28,095 nucleotides of DNA, from contig FMBT01000038.1 in the NCBI GenBank assembly GCA_900095095.1, forward strand, positions 1 to 28,095, in the 5' to 3' direction. Under the pieces are notes generated by a model, which was not told where the DNA came from, did no database searches, and saw only the letters and a list, made by a program, of their open reading frames with translations. Below are positions 1-10,514 of this stretch, piece by piece (the stretch's first letter is position 1; each line of letters opens with the position of its first letter). The position numbers were made by a program, and so were the translations under genes. This DNA comes from Fragilariopsis cylindrus CCMP1102. Lineage: Eukaryota > Bacillariophyta > Bacillariophyceae > Bacillariales > Bacillariaceae.

Positions 1-386
1 TTCAAAATACAACGAACTGATCCTCGTTTGTGTACTAGTACTACTGTAATAGCAAAAGTAAGTAATAATATATCGAACAACATCGGAAATGAGCACATTG
101 AACATGCATCGTCATGTGATATGTGATGAGCACGATCAAAAAATACCGTACAGTGTATAATAAAACATCACCGAAATATTCAAATAGGCTGGTATGCGCG
201 CGGTGTTCAGCGCTAATAATTACTTATCCGGGAACGAAGTTCTAGCTATCTGATATATTGAATATAGAATATACAGTTACAAAATACGATGAGAATTGTA
301 CAAAAAGTCTGTTACATATAAAATTATACATTAATTAATTATTATATATCTGACATATATACCTTAAAGATTTGGTCATGTTACTA
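1..386. other. AT-rich intergenic sequence
   Basis: No convincing coding sequence is visible. The stretch lies downstream of the Ala/Thr-rich gene. It holds a 21 bp segment at 236-256 that recurs with one mismatch at 3023-3043, on the other side of that gene. Nothing else stands out. Confidence 0.5.
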
Positions 387-1805
387 TTAATTTTCAATCC
401 CTGCCGTTACAATTGCTGTTACTGTTGCTGTTTCGGTCGATGTTTCCGTCGACAGAGTTTGAGGTGCTGCTTCTATGGTACTTGTTATTGGTGACGACAA
501 TGCTACAGCCACTCCTGTTGCTGTTTCGGTTTCTATTTCTGTTGAGCAGTTTATTAATACGACACCAATCGAATTTGAATTTGAATTTGAATGTAATTTC
601 CTGAGCCCGTTTGGTGAGGCAAATACATTATCTTCATGTGATGCTGTTGGTACACAGACTGTTTTGATTACTGTTTTGATCACGTCTGGAGCTGTTGTCA
701 TGACTATTGCTGAATCTGATGACATTGCCTCTGATGTTGCTGTTGTGCACGCTTCTCCGGTCTGTGATGTTCGAACTGCTCTTGTCACTGTTGTAGTCAC
801 TCCTGTTTCTGATTCGATTTCTATTTCTGTGGAACACGATGTCGCGATCACTAAAGGATCAGGCGGTTGTACGCAAACTCCTTTGATTACTGTTTTCATT
901 ACGCCTGTTTTTGTTTCAGTCGCTGTTGCCATTGCTGTTGCACACGCTTCTAAGGTTGCTAATGCAGTGACATTTGCGGTCGCTGTTGCATTCGCAAATT
1001 TGGTTCCGGTTGAGGTTGCTGTTGCTGATGCCTTAACTGTTTCAGTTGATATTGCTACCGCTTCTGATGTTGCAGTTGCTGCAACATCCACTGTCGCTGT
1101 CGATTCTGCAGTCGCTATTTCAGTCGCTTTTGCAATTGCAATTGATACGCCGTAGGATGTTGCCGTTGCTTGTGTGGTCGCTGCTTTGGTGGATTCCGCT
1201 GTTGCTACATCTTTTCCTGTGGCGGTTGAGCTCGCTATTTTGATCGCTTCTGCATTTGCATGCGATATTCCGGTGGATGTTGCAGTTGCTTTTGAGTTCA
1301 CCGTTGCGGTTGCTTTCGATACTGCGATATTTGCTCCTGTCGATGTTGCAGCCGCTGTTTCATCCGCTATTGCGAGCGCTTTCGCCTTATTCGGTGATGT
1401 TGCTGTAGCGGTTGCTGTATTGCCCGCGGCTGCGATCGCTGCGGCTGTTTTACCCGTTGTGGTTGCTGTAGCTGTTTTGCCCGCTGTTGCGCACGCTTTT
1501 TTGGTTCCCGTTGCAGTCGCAGTATTGCGTGCTATCGCGTCCGCTTTCTTCTTTGTTTCCGTCGACGTTGCTTTTCCTGCCTCCTTTGCTTCTGATACTG
1601 ATACTCCACATGCATGTTCATGGTGTTGGTTGAGGTGACGTCCATAATCTTGTTGTTGGAGATTGACATTGTTCGTTGCTGCCGATAACCTGGCGGTAAT
1701 GGCGATGGGAGTAAGCAACAAGATGATTAAAGCAAAAGAAAACTGCATGATGATTGATGATAGTTTAGTTGCTACCGGAGTTATAGTTGGTGATTTGTTG
1801 TTCAT
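387..1805 (-). CDS. secreted Ala/Thr-rich repetitive protein, unknown function
   Basis: The 472-residue frame opens with a true ATG. A hydrophobic segment at about residues 20-38, ending ITA before RL, looks like a signal peptide; Met20 is an alternative start. Residues about 70-300 are almost entirely Ala, Thr, Ser and Val with small residues at every second position and recurring ATATSTG-like steps. That pattern would suit stacked short beta strands (a beta-solenoid-like fold), but this is inference. The C-terminal third contains two copies of a module with the order IKTVIK, VCV, then CSTEIE, then TGV, so it has duplicated internally. Eight or so Cys are spaced along the chain. I recognise no family. 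A secreted cell-surface, wall or ice/mineral-associated role is possible but unproven. The opposite strand is open over 475-1155 and 1174-1638, a by-product of the GCN/ACN codon bias. The single long frame, signal peptide and internal module support this strand. Confidence 0.6.
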   Translation of the reverse strand: MNNKSPTITPVATKLSSIIMQFSFALIILLLTPIAITARLSAATNNVNLQQQDYGRHLNQHHEHACGVSVSEAKEAGKATSTETKKKADAIARNTATATGTKKACATAGKTATATTTGKTAAAIAAAGNTATATATSPNKAKALAIADETAAATSTGANIAVSKATATVNSKATATSTGISHANAEAIKIASSTATGKDVATAESTKAATTQATATSYGVSIAIAKATEIATAESTATVDVAATATSEAVAISTETVKASATATSTGTKFANATATANVTALATLEACATAMATATETKTGVMKTVIKGVCVQPPDPLVIATSCSTEIEIESETGVTTTVTRAVRTSQTGEACTTATSEAMSSDSAIVMTTAPDVIKTVIKTVCVPTASHEDNVFASPNGLRKLHSNSNSNSIGVVLINCSTEIETETATGVAVALSSPITSTIEAAPQTLSTETSTETATVTAIVTAGIEN

Positions 1806-3165
1806 TCAACACACATAGGACAAGACATGTAAGCGAGTAAATTAGAAAATTAAAGAATAATGTGAGAAAGAGTAGTGTTAAATTGTCTATGCCATCATGT
1901 CAATCCAATTTATAGTACCTACATTTTTTAGGGTAATGTTGTGAGGAGTAATACGTTTGTATTGTTCGTTGAATTTACTCTTCTTAAATTGTTGAAATAC
2001 CGTTGTATGGCAATCGAATTTATCTTTATGAGCAATCGAATTTCTTTTTATGAGCAAAATATATATTCATTGATTTTTCTATCAAACAGGCGTAAATTCG
2101 TATCGTTCCAGTCAGAGAGTAAACGGAATTGCGTTACGTTGATGTCAGAAACGATTTGAATAGGAGATTTTTAACTGAGCAGTATTAATTACTCATAACA
2201 ATGCTCGGGCGATTTCTACTCGTGAAAAGGCAACTCAACTGTCGAAAACGTTTAAATACAATTCGATTCTTCTTTTCCCCTACTCGTGAAATATCGACGC
2301 CACTACCACGAAGCCGACTCACATATATCTTATCTTATTCCTACTCGTGAAACGTCATTTACACTATCGAAACTGTGTAAATACAATATTCTTCTTTTCT
2401 ATTTTACTACCCGTGAAATGCAAATCTACTTTCAGAAAACGTTCGAAGTCGACTCACTTAATTTTTCTTATTCCTACTCGCTATCGAAAATGTGTGAACT
2501 TCAATACGATATTCTTCTTTTCTATTTTTACTATTCGTGAAACTTCAAATCAACTTTCAGAAAACGTTTAAATACGCGATGCATATTTTGTTACACTGTA
2601 TCCGCCCTTCACTCGTAAATAGTAAAAACAATAAACAAAAAGGCTCTTTGATAAAAGAATAAAAAGGGCAATATGAATTAATCCATGCGTACTTCCTTGG
2701 CAGCGCTAAATTATCCGATCTGGCGTAAATCAGTGACAAAAGAGGAAAAATAAAATAAATAATTAAAATTGAAAGCGTTCACTTGAATTCACTCAATCTC
2801 CGTGCTTTGTGCGTCAAATTTACAGCACTCCAGAGTAATTAGTGTTGCCCGGGAAGTACAGTAGCGCACCTCTGGACACAGTGATCTCATCATCGTCTCG
2901 CTGCTAGTAATGTATACTAGTATGTACGTACATACATAACGATAGATTCATTATGCTTTGTCCGTCCTTTGTACGATAGGCACTTTCGGCGCACAGACAG
3001 AAGAGCATGCATTATTAAATAATGAAGTTCCAGCTATCTGATATCTAGTAGCTTTGCAGTAACTCAAGAAGACCTTATACTCAGCAATATGCATTCAATT
3101 ACCACTAGATTATAACATGTACAAAGTAAGAGTTATGATGTGCTAACATTTTTATCTATGTTAAT
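1806..3165. other. intergenic spacer between two minus-strand genes
   Basis: This 1.36 kb contains no gene I can support. It holds the 5' region of the Ala/Thr-rich gene, the degenerate tandem repeat at 2216-2575, a palindromic patch near 2913-2938 (tactagta / tgtacgtaca) and the 21 bp repeat partner at 3023-3043. Frames of 60-89 codons here are low-complexity or lie antisense to the diflavin reductase. Confidence 0.5.
2216..2575. repeat. degenerate tandem repeat, unit ~60-67 bp
   Basis: The segment ctactcgtgaaa or a close variant begins at about 2216, 2280, 2341, 2408, 2474 and 2531, so the unit is about 57-67 bp and there are five to six copies. Units share further blocks: a cgaaaacgtttaaatacaat-like block and a cgattcttcttttc-like block. 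Copies differ from one another by substitutions and small indels, so the array is old. It is not coding in any consistent frame. Confidence 0.75.
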
Positions 3166-5509
3166 TCAATTCCATGCTTCAATATTGAACCTGCCAATTC
3201 GTTGCATCTTATTAAGGAACTTATTTGCCTGTTTCTCCCCGCCCAATATATCTGACAATACTTCAACCAATTCTTGCTTTACGCATCTAGCCATGTTCGG
3301 GCCACCAGCTATATACACAGCACCTTGCCTTTCCAACATGTGTTCGGCAATCAAAGCCCCATCATCAGCCTCACGCAATACTTTTTGTACATATATCTTT
3401 TGTATCTGATCTTGACTAAAAGCAGTCAGCATTCGAATGTTGTTCTCTTTGCATAACGTTTCCCATTCCTCTTGATAATAATAGTCGGCATTTTCTTTTC
3501 GACAACCAAATATCAGAATATTTTCATTTTTGTCCATAGATACAGTGGTTTGAGATGTCTCTTCTTCCATCTTAAAATCATTTTTGGTATCGTCTTTCTC
3601 CTCTAAGGCAAGAGACCTTACGGCTATTCGTTCTAACAGAAGTGAACGCATCGGTGCCACTCCAGTACCACCACAGACACAGAGAATCGGAATCTGGAAC
3701 GACGATGGATGAGTCAGATGCATTGGCATTTTCCCGAAGTACCAGGACGGATCCAAATTTGTACTTTTGATTGATTGGAATTCAACCCATTATCAATGGA
3801 ATGTAGATCACCATCCAGTTGAGATAAGAATTTAGAACAAAGACCATGATAATAACGACCACGTTTTGTTGTACCTTCCACAACCGCCACACACAACGCA
3901 ATTGAGAACGAATCTTTCCTCACTGTTCGGTTAATTTCCAATTTACGAAGAAGTTTATTCATCGATGGTGCACTAGCAATGCTAAAATCTCGAGTACGCA
4001 TTGGTGGAAGAAGCATCAGTAGAGCCTCCATTGTCAATAGTGTACCCGGTTCTCTTAACGATTCAAAGTCATATAAAACATCGACCCAGGATCGTTTTTC
4101 ACGGAGAATGTAATCCCCGTATAGGGCTGCTCTGACGTTTCACTGAGTGACCGTAATTTTTCAATCTCAACCAAACCGGTTTGATGTATAGGAGAGCAAT
4201 ACTCACTCAATGTTCGTAAATCTTCTCGTTCTGTTAGAGAGTTAATGTCTGCACAGTATGTAAGCCAACCTCGTAGTGTACAGTGCCGGGGCCATTTAGT
4301 GTACCGATTGTCCATTAAAGATTCATTCACGTCGATCTGAATTGGAGAATCGGCCATAGACGAAAGTGATTCAGGAAGTGCCTCCAAGAATCGGTCTACG
4401 TCGTCTCGTGAATTAAATGGTAAAATAGAGGCAACATCTCCAGCCACATAAGGCAATTCACAAACCCTTGGTGCACTATTTACCTCAGATGCATCGTTGA
4501 CGTTGTTATTGTTATCATCGTTATTAATACGTTGTTGTGACTTGACAATTTGAATTTCCAAATGCCGAGTATCCTGTTTCCAATCTGAGGCGGTAATTCG
4601 TTTATTTACTGTAATAGTACCTACTAATGACGTTGACTTGGTATTTCTTGATCTTGCACCGTCGTCGTCGTCGTCGTTATTTTCAGTAATGATCCTCTCA
4701 CCGAGAGAGTTGTAGAAATATGCCGTGACAGGACCGGCTTGATCAAAATAAGCACGGTACGAATCTTTAAACAAATCATTTTGCCATTCTTCTTCTACTT
4801 TTGGTTCTTCTTCTTGTTTCTTTTCATCTTGATCTATTGATGAGAAATTAACATTCGTGCTTTGTGTTTCTTCGACAAACACTTGAAAGGGACAAGAGGT
4901 GACAGTACTTGTATCGCTGTTACCGGTAATACTTTTATTATCTAAATTCATTTTCATTTCATCTAATCCAGGTATACGTAATAATTTTTGGTCTATCCAA
5001 TCGTCTAGGTCACGAAATACTCCTCCATTCGGTGTGTTATCGTCTCCATAACCCACTTCACACGAGGATGTCATTCCGAGCTGAAGTAAACGAACAGCTA
5101 ACTTCCGACCACCGGCACAGAATTGCGGTCCATAAGCGCGATCACCAAGACAAAATAGAGCAAATTGTTTCCCTATTAATAGATTTTTGGGTAACGATTT
5201 CTGTAGAAGCATCTTCCAAGTATTTCGAATCGAATCACATTGTTCGCCATCACCGGTGGTACTCACAAACATCAAGAAAAGAGTCGTATTATTGCTGTTA
5301 CTGTCACTGTCACTGTTACTATTAGTGAGCAATTCCAAAAATGGTATCCGTGTCTCGTCGAATGGTGAGCCGATACCATCCACAAGTTGCACCGTCGTTT
5401 GCTCTCTAAGTATACGGGCCGTTCTTCTCGCACATGATTTTGCCCTCCCCGATTGCGTTGAATAGAAAATTTGACATGAAGTTATCGATGATAGCGGCGA
5501 TGGCGACAT
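3166..5509 (-). CDS. NADPH-dependent diflavin reductase (NDOR1/Tah18/ATR3 family), with two frame breaks
   Basis: The family passes electrons from NADPH via FAD and FMN to the Fe-S protein anamorsin/Dre2 in cytosolic iron-sulfur assembly. Read 5' to 3' on the minus strand: a flavodoxin domain (IFYSTQSGRAKS; FVSTTGDGEQCD; FCLGDRAYGPQFC), an FAD domain (YVAGDVASILP; CTLRGWL; RTRDFSIASAPS) and an NADP domain (CVCGGTGVAPMRSLL; ILIFGCRKENADYYY; VYIAGGPNMARC), finishing in GRFNIEAWN, the typical NDOR1 C-terminus. The length of about 781 residues exceeds the ~600 of human NDOR1 because of acidic, low-complexity linkers between the FMN and FAD domains. The frame shifts at about 4130 (inside LSETSE / ALYGDYILREKRSW) and about 3737 (after IWIRPG). 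Each is explained by one missing base, and homology continues on both sides, so I treat it as one gene. The start at 5509 is a true ATG just ahead of the flavodoxin fold. Neighbour upstream is a divergent protease gene. Confidence 0.9.
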
Positions 5510-6350
5510 GACTTGACTTGACTTGACTTCAGTTAGTCGTAATCGGCGTTATTTCTAATGTTAAATAATTACTTCGCAGTATTCCATCCCGTAATCTTGA
5601 AATGGTTATCTCTCCTTCCTAATAATGATGTTAAGTTTTCATTTTCATTCTTCATTTTTCATTATGAATACTCGAAGTACTTACTCATTACTCATCCATT
5701 CTTTCGTGCTTCGTGCTTCGTGCATTGAGCATGCTGAGCTGAGCTTTTTCTTTTTTCTCAACTCTCACATTATCATCATCTCTGGACCGTCCTCCAACTC
5801 GCGCGGTTGATTGATTCGATTCATTCATTGATAAATGCGATATGATTGCTATAATAAGGAGAATCGAATCATATATTATATTCATATACAGTACACGGTG
5901 CATTTTATTGTATGTGTGTAACTAAACGTGAATCACATTTTCGAATTTGAAAAAGTGCGACTCTCTCTTTTGTTTTTGTACGTGGGTTTGTTCAAGTCCT
6001 ACGATTGACAAATTTAACTCAGGGCAGAGAATTTCACACGACCCATTAAGTGACGGGTCACGTAAGGCCAATGCATACCCACACAATAAGTAGTAATAAG
6101 GCATAGTAATTGTGCAGGCGTTAAAATTCCACTTTATTCCTTCTTTTATATTGATGATTCATGTCATGCATGTCTTCAGATCGTGGGTCGAACATACCAT
6201 TTACTTTACTTTACATCTCCCAAAGGCAAAAAAAGTCCGAACGAAACAATACAATCAATCAATCAGTACATGTAAATGCATTTGTGCTAGTGATTGTTGG
6301 CTTCCTTCTTTCCTTCCTTCCTTGACTACTGCCTGCCCTATTCTAAAATC
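5510..6350. promoter_or_regulatory. divergent intergenic region between diflavin reductase and trypsin genes
   Basis: This 841 bp must carry the promoters of both divergent genes. Directly next to the reductase ATG is a run of four acttg repeats (5510-5530). Short ORFs of about 60 codons have no recognisable content. A ttcctt-rich tract lies just before the protease start (6300-6325). I see no further defined site. Confidence 0.45.
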
Positions 6351-7719
6351 ATGGCAATGCTTAATATAAATATATATCTACTTTCAATAATTGTTTTTAT
6401 AATAACATTTACATTCACATACGCTTCAACGACGTCAGAAGCAGCAGCAGCAGAAGCCGCAGCCGCAGAAGCAGCAGAAATAGCATCGTCATCAAATACG
6501 AAAACATTAAGAATTCATGGTGGATGGGATACAATGAAGATCGGTATTCATATGCACAAGTTAGTTTGAGATATAAATCTGAAGGACATCAATGCGGTGG
6601 AAGTTTAATTGCACCTGATGTTGTATTAACAGCATCACATTGTTCAGGATCATTTGATAAAATTGTAATTGGGAAACATGAAACAAATGATATAACTGAT
6701 TTATCTGAAACATTCGTATCAACATTAGAATTAATACATCCAGATTATGATGAGGATACTACACGATACGATACAATGTTAATATTTTTAAATTCAACAT
6801 CTACAATGGGCCGGCCAGTACGGGTTAATAATAATGATCAATTGCCAAGACATGGTAGTATGGTAACAGTAATTGGTTGGGGATATAATGATGCATGGGA
6901 TTTACCGGATGTATTACAAGAAACATCTGTACGGTATTCACAGAATAGTCAATGTGATGATTTAATCGATGAAGATGGTATAACATTAAATGGTGATTTA
7001 TTTGGTGATATGATGTGTGCTGGATCAGATGGACGTGATTCATGTTATGGCGATAGCGGATCGCCATTAATCCTAACAGGTAATACAGAAGATGAAGACG
7101 TACAAGTTGGATTAGTTAGTTGGGGATATGAATGTGCTGGTCATTTACCTGGAGTTTACAGTCGTTTAAGTTACTATAACAACTATGAATTTTTAGAAAG
7201 TAGAGTTTGTATGCTTTCAGTTCAGCCTCCAGATTATATGAATTGTGAAAAATGGACCACCAGACCCCAACAAATTTGCCAACAATTGGACCGACACAAT
7301 ATCCAACAGTATCACCTACTACTATCAAACCAACTGCAGTACCAACACAACAACTAGGCCTCACCGCTACTCCTGCTGCTCTCATCACTACTACTACCAC
7401 CACAACCACAACCAATACACCTGCTGATGTTCCTGCTCCTGCAGAAAATGTTCCCACATCTCCCACCAATACAGAAAGTGCATCACCAACTTCAACTCTG
7501 AACGGGTTTTTGGAAGGAACCGCATCAATACAGGTTTCGAAAACAATGGATGTTGTACAACAACAGGGAATAACCACAATAAGTAGTGCGAATGCTTCTG
7601 ATAAAAGTAGTTCTGCTGATACTGCTTTTTGTAGTACCATTTTATCATCATACCCTACTGTTACTGGTGCTTTGATTTTTGGTACCACAAGTTGGATTTG
7701 CATACTAACGTTACTGTAA
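6351..7719 (+). CDS. secreted trypsin-like serine protease (S1) with Pro/Thr stalk, two frame breaks
   Basis: An N-terminal hydrophobic segment (MAMLNINIYLLSIIVF...) ending TYA is a signal peptide, followed by an Ala/Glu-rich pro-segment and the activation site RIHGG. The catalytic triad is visible: TASHC (about 6625-6642), the Asp in RYDTMLIF (about 6763-6780) and GDSGSP (7049-7066). The Asp six residues before the active Ser (GRDSCYGDSG) predicts trypsin specificity for Lys/Arg. SWGYECAG and PGVYSRLS complete the fold. After the protease comes QPPDYMNC, then a Pro/Thr-rich stalk (NLPTIGPTQYPT, long Thr run) and a hydrophobic C-terminus (LIFGTTSWICILTLL) that could be a GPI-anchor signal. 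Frame changes at about 6523 (directly after RIHGG) and at the A-run 7248-7252 each need one extra base. The start is the ATG at 6351; the longer upstream frame lacks an ATG. Confidence 0.92.
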
Positions 7720-7933
7720 TATATGTACACTATATACATGAAGTAACACGCAGCTTCACATGCGAACTATTCTTTCAATCGTCGCACACAGAACACAACA
7801 ACAAACTATGGATCTATTTGAGGTCCTATATGAATAATACTATTATTATCATATATTGAATATATATAAAGCTTGATATGATAACATAAAATATAGATTA
7901 CAACAAGAAAAGTTATCACTATCATTATTATTG

Positions 7934-9246
7934 TCAAACCAGAGCTGGATTCGCTTTTTTATTGTTTGCGTTCTCTCCCACTACCCGTTTCCTTTTAGAC
8001 GATGATTCTGACTTTTTAGATAATGCTACTTCTCTCGTTAGAGGACCAGAGATACCTCCGAACAACCATCGACTCTTAACATATAAATCATTTGCCATTG
8101 TACCACTTTGTCGTACCCTCAAACCACAATATGGGTTCAGACTGAAGAAAGAGCTAACATCATCATCATCATCATTATTATCATCGTCTTCGAGATTGTC
8201 GATATCGTGCTCTTCATCATTATTCTGAAGTATCATTTGTAAGGTCGGTGATATATCTTGGAATAATTTTCGGTCAAACAAATATTGCATATCTGCTAGT
8301 GCTTCCATTTCAGTATTCGTTGTGACTAGGAAAGGAAGTTGTTTATTCTTCATACACGAAGCAAGTGTTTTCTCCCATCATAATCTGGACAGGTAAACCC
8401 TGGATTAAAAAATACAAGTATATCAGGCGATGATTGATCTTCATTACTACTCGTAACGCTTCCATCGTAATCAGTATTTTGTGTTTGAACTCTCAATTTT
8501 GTCATAGATTTCTTTGCCTGTACGGGTGGTATATCGAAAGTTTCATCTATATTCTTTTTGGGACATTCAGGACCAAAAAATTGAATCAAAATAGAATCCA
8601 TTTTATATTTTTCTGCTATCTCTGCCAATGCATCTGCATAGCAACTAAATACGTTACGTTCTTGCATTTTATCTGGATGACCTTCCCATAATTCCGAGTC
8701 TGTAGATGAACCTATCACATGAATCGTCAACGTTTTTGATTTAGTTGATTTCTGAAGTACTTCTTGATAACATGGACCTTCCATGATAACATTTGCAAGA
8801 GTTGCTGGATAAGATTCAAATTCACTCACCACCCGATCAGTAGCAGCATTTCTTCTATCTGTCGTTAGAGTTGATAACTCTTTCTTATCTGCCCCTTCAA
8901 CTATTTCGTCGTCATTGCAAATGCAAAGAAGAGCACAAATCACAGATGTATGCCCTAGAGCATGTTCTACTCCTAATTCGTCGTCGTCGTCACCATCGTA
9001 TTCACTACTCGCATTAGTCATATCTGGGACAGTATCATTATGACTACATTCCTTGGTACAATATTTAACTCGATGACAATTTTGGCATTCTACTTTTGGA
9101 GTAACTTTGCCGCAAGTACAACATGAATCGAATCCAAGCTTCTTTTGGTTGAAAGCAGGGTCATCACTGCAACTTCCGAACAAAGTTTGGATCCTAGTTT
9201 GCTGTTCAGGCAGGTCCTCGACGTTTAAAGATGCTAACAAGTCCAT
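7934..9246 (-). CDS. MYND zinc-finger protein with MSS51-like C-terminal domain, one frame break
   Basis: The start is the ATG giving MDLLASLNVEDL; the frame continues upstream to 9549 but without protein-like content. A MYND zinc finger covers residues about 43-104: CTCGK, ECQNCHRVKYC, TKEC, then His and Cys in LGHTSVIC, with an acidic insertion (DGDDDDE) splitting the last pair. The rest resembles the C-terminal domain of MSS51-like proteins: LTIHVIGSSTDSE, ILIQFFGPECP, ILVFFNPGFTCPDYD, then LPFLVTTNTEMEALAD. Yeast MSS51 acts in mitochondrial COX1 expression, but many protist relatives are uncharacterised, so no exact role is claimed. The last 135 or so residues sit in another frame. The change at about 8377 (PDYD / WEKTLASCMKNK) needs one added base. 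The tail carries an Asp run and ends basic (SSKRKRVVG). It is convergent with the trypsin gene, 214 bp apart. Confidence 0.85.
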
Positions 9247-9542
9247 TATATTGATTATTGTGGTGATGATATGGGCAAACTGTTTTGAACTTTTATTAAT
9301 AAAATCAATACTGTACGTAATCTCAAATCGACCTTCAAAGAAAATTGCGGAAAAATTGATGGCCGTCGCACAGTCAAGTATGTGTGGGCGAACAATTGAA
9401 AAAAAATAGTAGCGAACTTGAAACCTCGGATCCCCTCTCTTCTCTAGAGTCGAGTGAGTCGCCCATTCGAGTTTGTACTTAGTAATACAGTATGTATTAG
9501 TAAAAGTATTCATATATACTATACTCTCCGGTGCAATCAGAA
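9247..9542. promoter_or_regulatory. 5' region of the MYND gene
   Basis: About 300 bp between the MYND-protein ATG and a short opposite-strand frame. It stays open on the minus strand as an extension of the MYND frame, but the translation has no recognisable content and its first codon is not ATG. It probably holds the promoter and 5' UTR. Confidence 0.4.
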
Positions 9543-9704
9543 ATGGCATCAGATTTAGAAGCAGATAAATATCTTTTGGATGATTCGATCGTGACTGCTA
9601 CATTAAGATACAATCAGTGCAGTTCTAGGGTGTTAAGATTAAGATATACACAACTGTATTCTAGTTGCATGCATACTACAGTATGCTTTATCGAAACGTC
9701 ATAA
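9543..9704 (+). CDS. possible small ORF, 53 residues
   Basis: The ATG-initiated frame reads MASDLEADKYLLDDSIVTAT and continues to a TAA at 9702. The first 20 residues look like ordinary protein; the remainder is less convincing. It would be divergent from the MYND gene and convergent with the small minus-strand gene at 9819-10376. No family is recognised. It could be a short gene, a first exon or chance. Confidence 0.22.
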   Translation: MASDLEADKYLLDDSIVTATLRYNQCSSRVLRLRYTQLYSSCMHTTVCFIETS

Positions 9705-9818
9705 AATTTATACTTCTGTGTTAATAAAAGTGACTGATTTGCATCTTAAATTGGATATATGAATATATCAATAGTATGTCTTAACGCTGATTGTGTCAAC
9801 GGCACGTCCTCGCTTCAA

Positions 9819-10376
9819 TTAATCAGAGAATATTTCTGATCTTTCATTTTCTTTTTCTACAAATTTTGTTTTGCCTTTACCTTTCTTCCTTTCACTGTCT
9901 GTCTTCTGATATATGAGTACTGCTGCGGCTAATCGTTTTGGCTCTTTTTTCTTCGTGGTGATCTTCTTGCTTTTCTTCTACTTCTGGCTCTTCGTGGTTG
10001 GTGCATTCGTGGGTACGAAAATCCGCTCCATTTCGACACCATGGTCCATAATCGGGCGGTGGGGTGTCTCTTTCGTTTGGGCAATCAGTGTACAACAGCA
10101 TACTGGTTGTGTTCACATTTTCAGGTGTCTTAGCAGCCCATATCGAGAGGCATTGATCGAACCTTGGAGCAGTTGTATGATGTTTGTGTATTCAGTAGGT
10201 TCGTGAGTGCATGCGTGTCTGGTGGGAAAAAAATTATTACATTGTCTTATCTTAGTATGTCAGAAAGATTTGAATATAGTACACAACAAATTCAAAAGTC
10301 ATGTAATGCTCACAACGACCACGAAAACGACAACGATAGCCACTTACTGAGTGCTCTCAACATACATATATTGCAT
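9819..10376 (-). CDS. probable two-exon small protein, unknown function
   Basis: I assembled this from splice signals. A short first exon 10348-10376 (MQYMYVEST) has a stop just upstream of its ATG and ends at a gtaagt donor. The 129 bp intron (10219-10347) ends in a pyrimidine-rich tttttttcccaccag. Phases agree across the junction. Exon 2 reads HACTHEPTEYTNIIQLLQG, INASRYG, then AAKTPENVNTTSML and a Cys/Pro part (TDCPNERDTPPPDYGPWC, RNGADFRTHEC), followed by an acidic EEPEVEEKQEDHHEEKRAK and a basic tail. Two frame changes inside exon 2 are needed: one missing G in GGG near 10148 and one surplus A in an AAAA run near 9938. Without the second, the protein stops at 9892. The hydrophobic opposite-strand frame at 9913-10206 is its mirror image. 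No family is recognised. Confidence 0.4.
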
Positions 10377-10514
10377 GTCTTAAACGCGAGACACTGACCA
10401 ATCAGGGATAACATGTGGAATTACAGATCTCTATAGTGTGATAAGAATGATTACATTTTGTATTTAATGTTTGACTCGCGGGCATTATTTATTTCCACTA
10501 CGAAAAATAAAAGA

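Noticed and set aside
475-1638. Long plus-strand ORFs (226 and 154 codons) opposite the Ala/Thr-rich gene
   Set aside because: They mirror the codon bias of the minus-strand gene; they lack a signal peptide and are interrupted, whereas the minus frame is single and continuous. Kept only as a note in the finding.
4127-4206. An 80 bp intron (gtgagt...gcag) in the diflavin reductase
   Set aside because: It restores frame and has good splice sites, but it would remove EYCSPIHQTGLVEIEKLRSL, which fits the conserved helix region before ALYGDYILREKRSW in CPR/NDOR-type reductases. One missing base is the simpler explanation.
7116-7739. 207-codon minus-strand ORF
   Set aside because: It is antisense to the trypsin gene and its Thr-rich stalk; the Val run is the complement of the acc/act repeats.
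9913-10206. 97-codon plus-strand ORF with apparent membrane helices
   Set aside because: Phe/Leu-rich only because it is the complement of an acidic/Lys-rich minus-strand coding stretch with proper splice signals.
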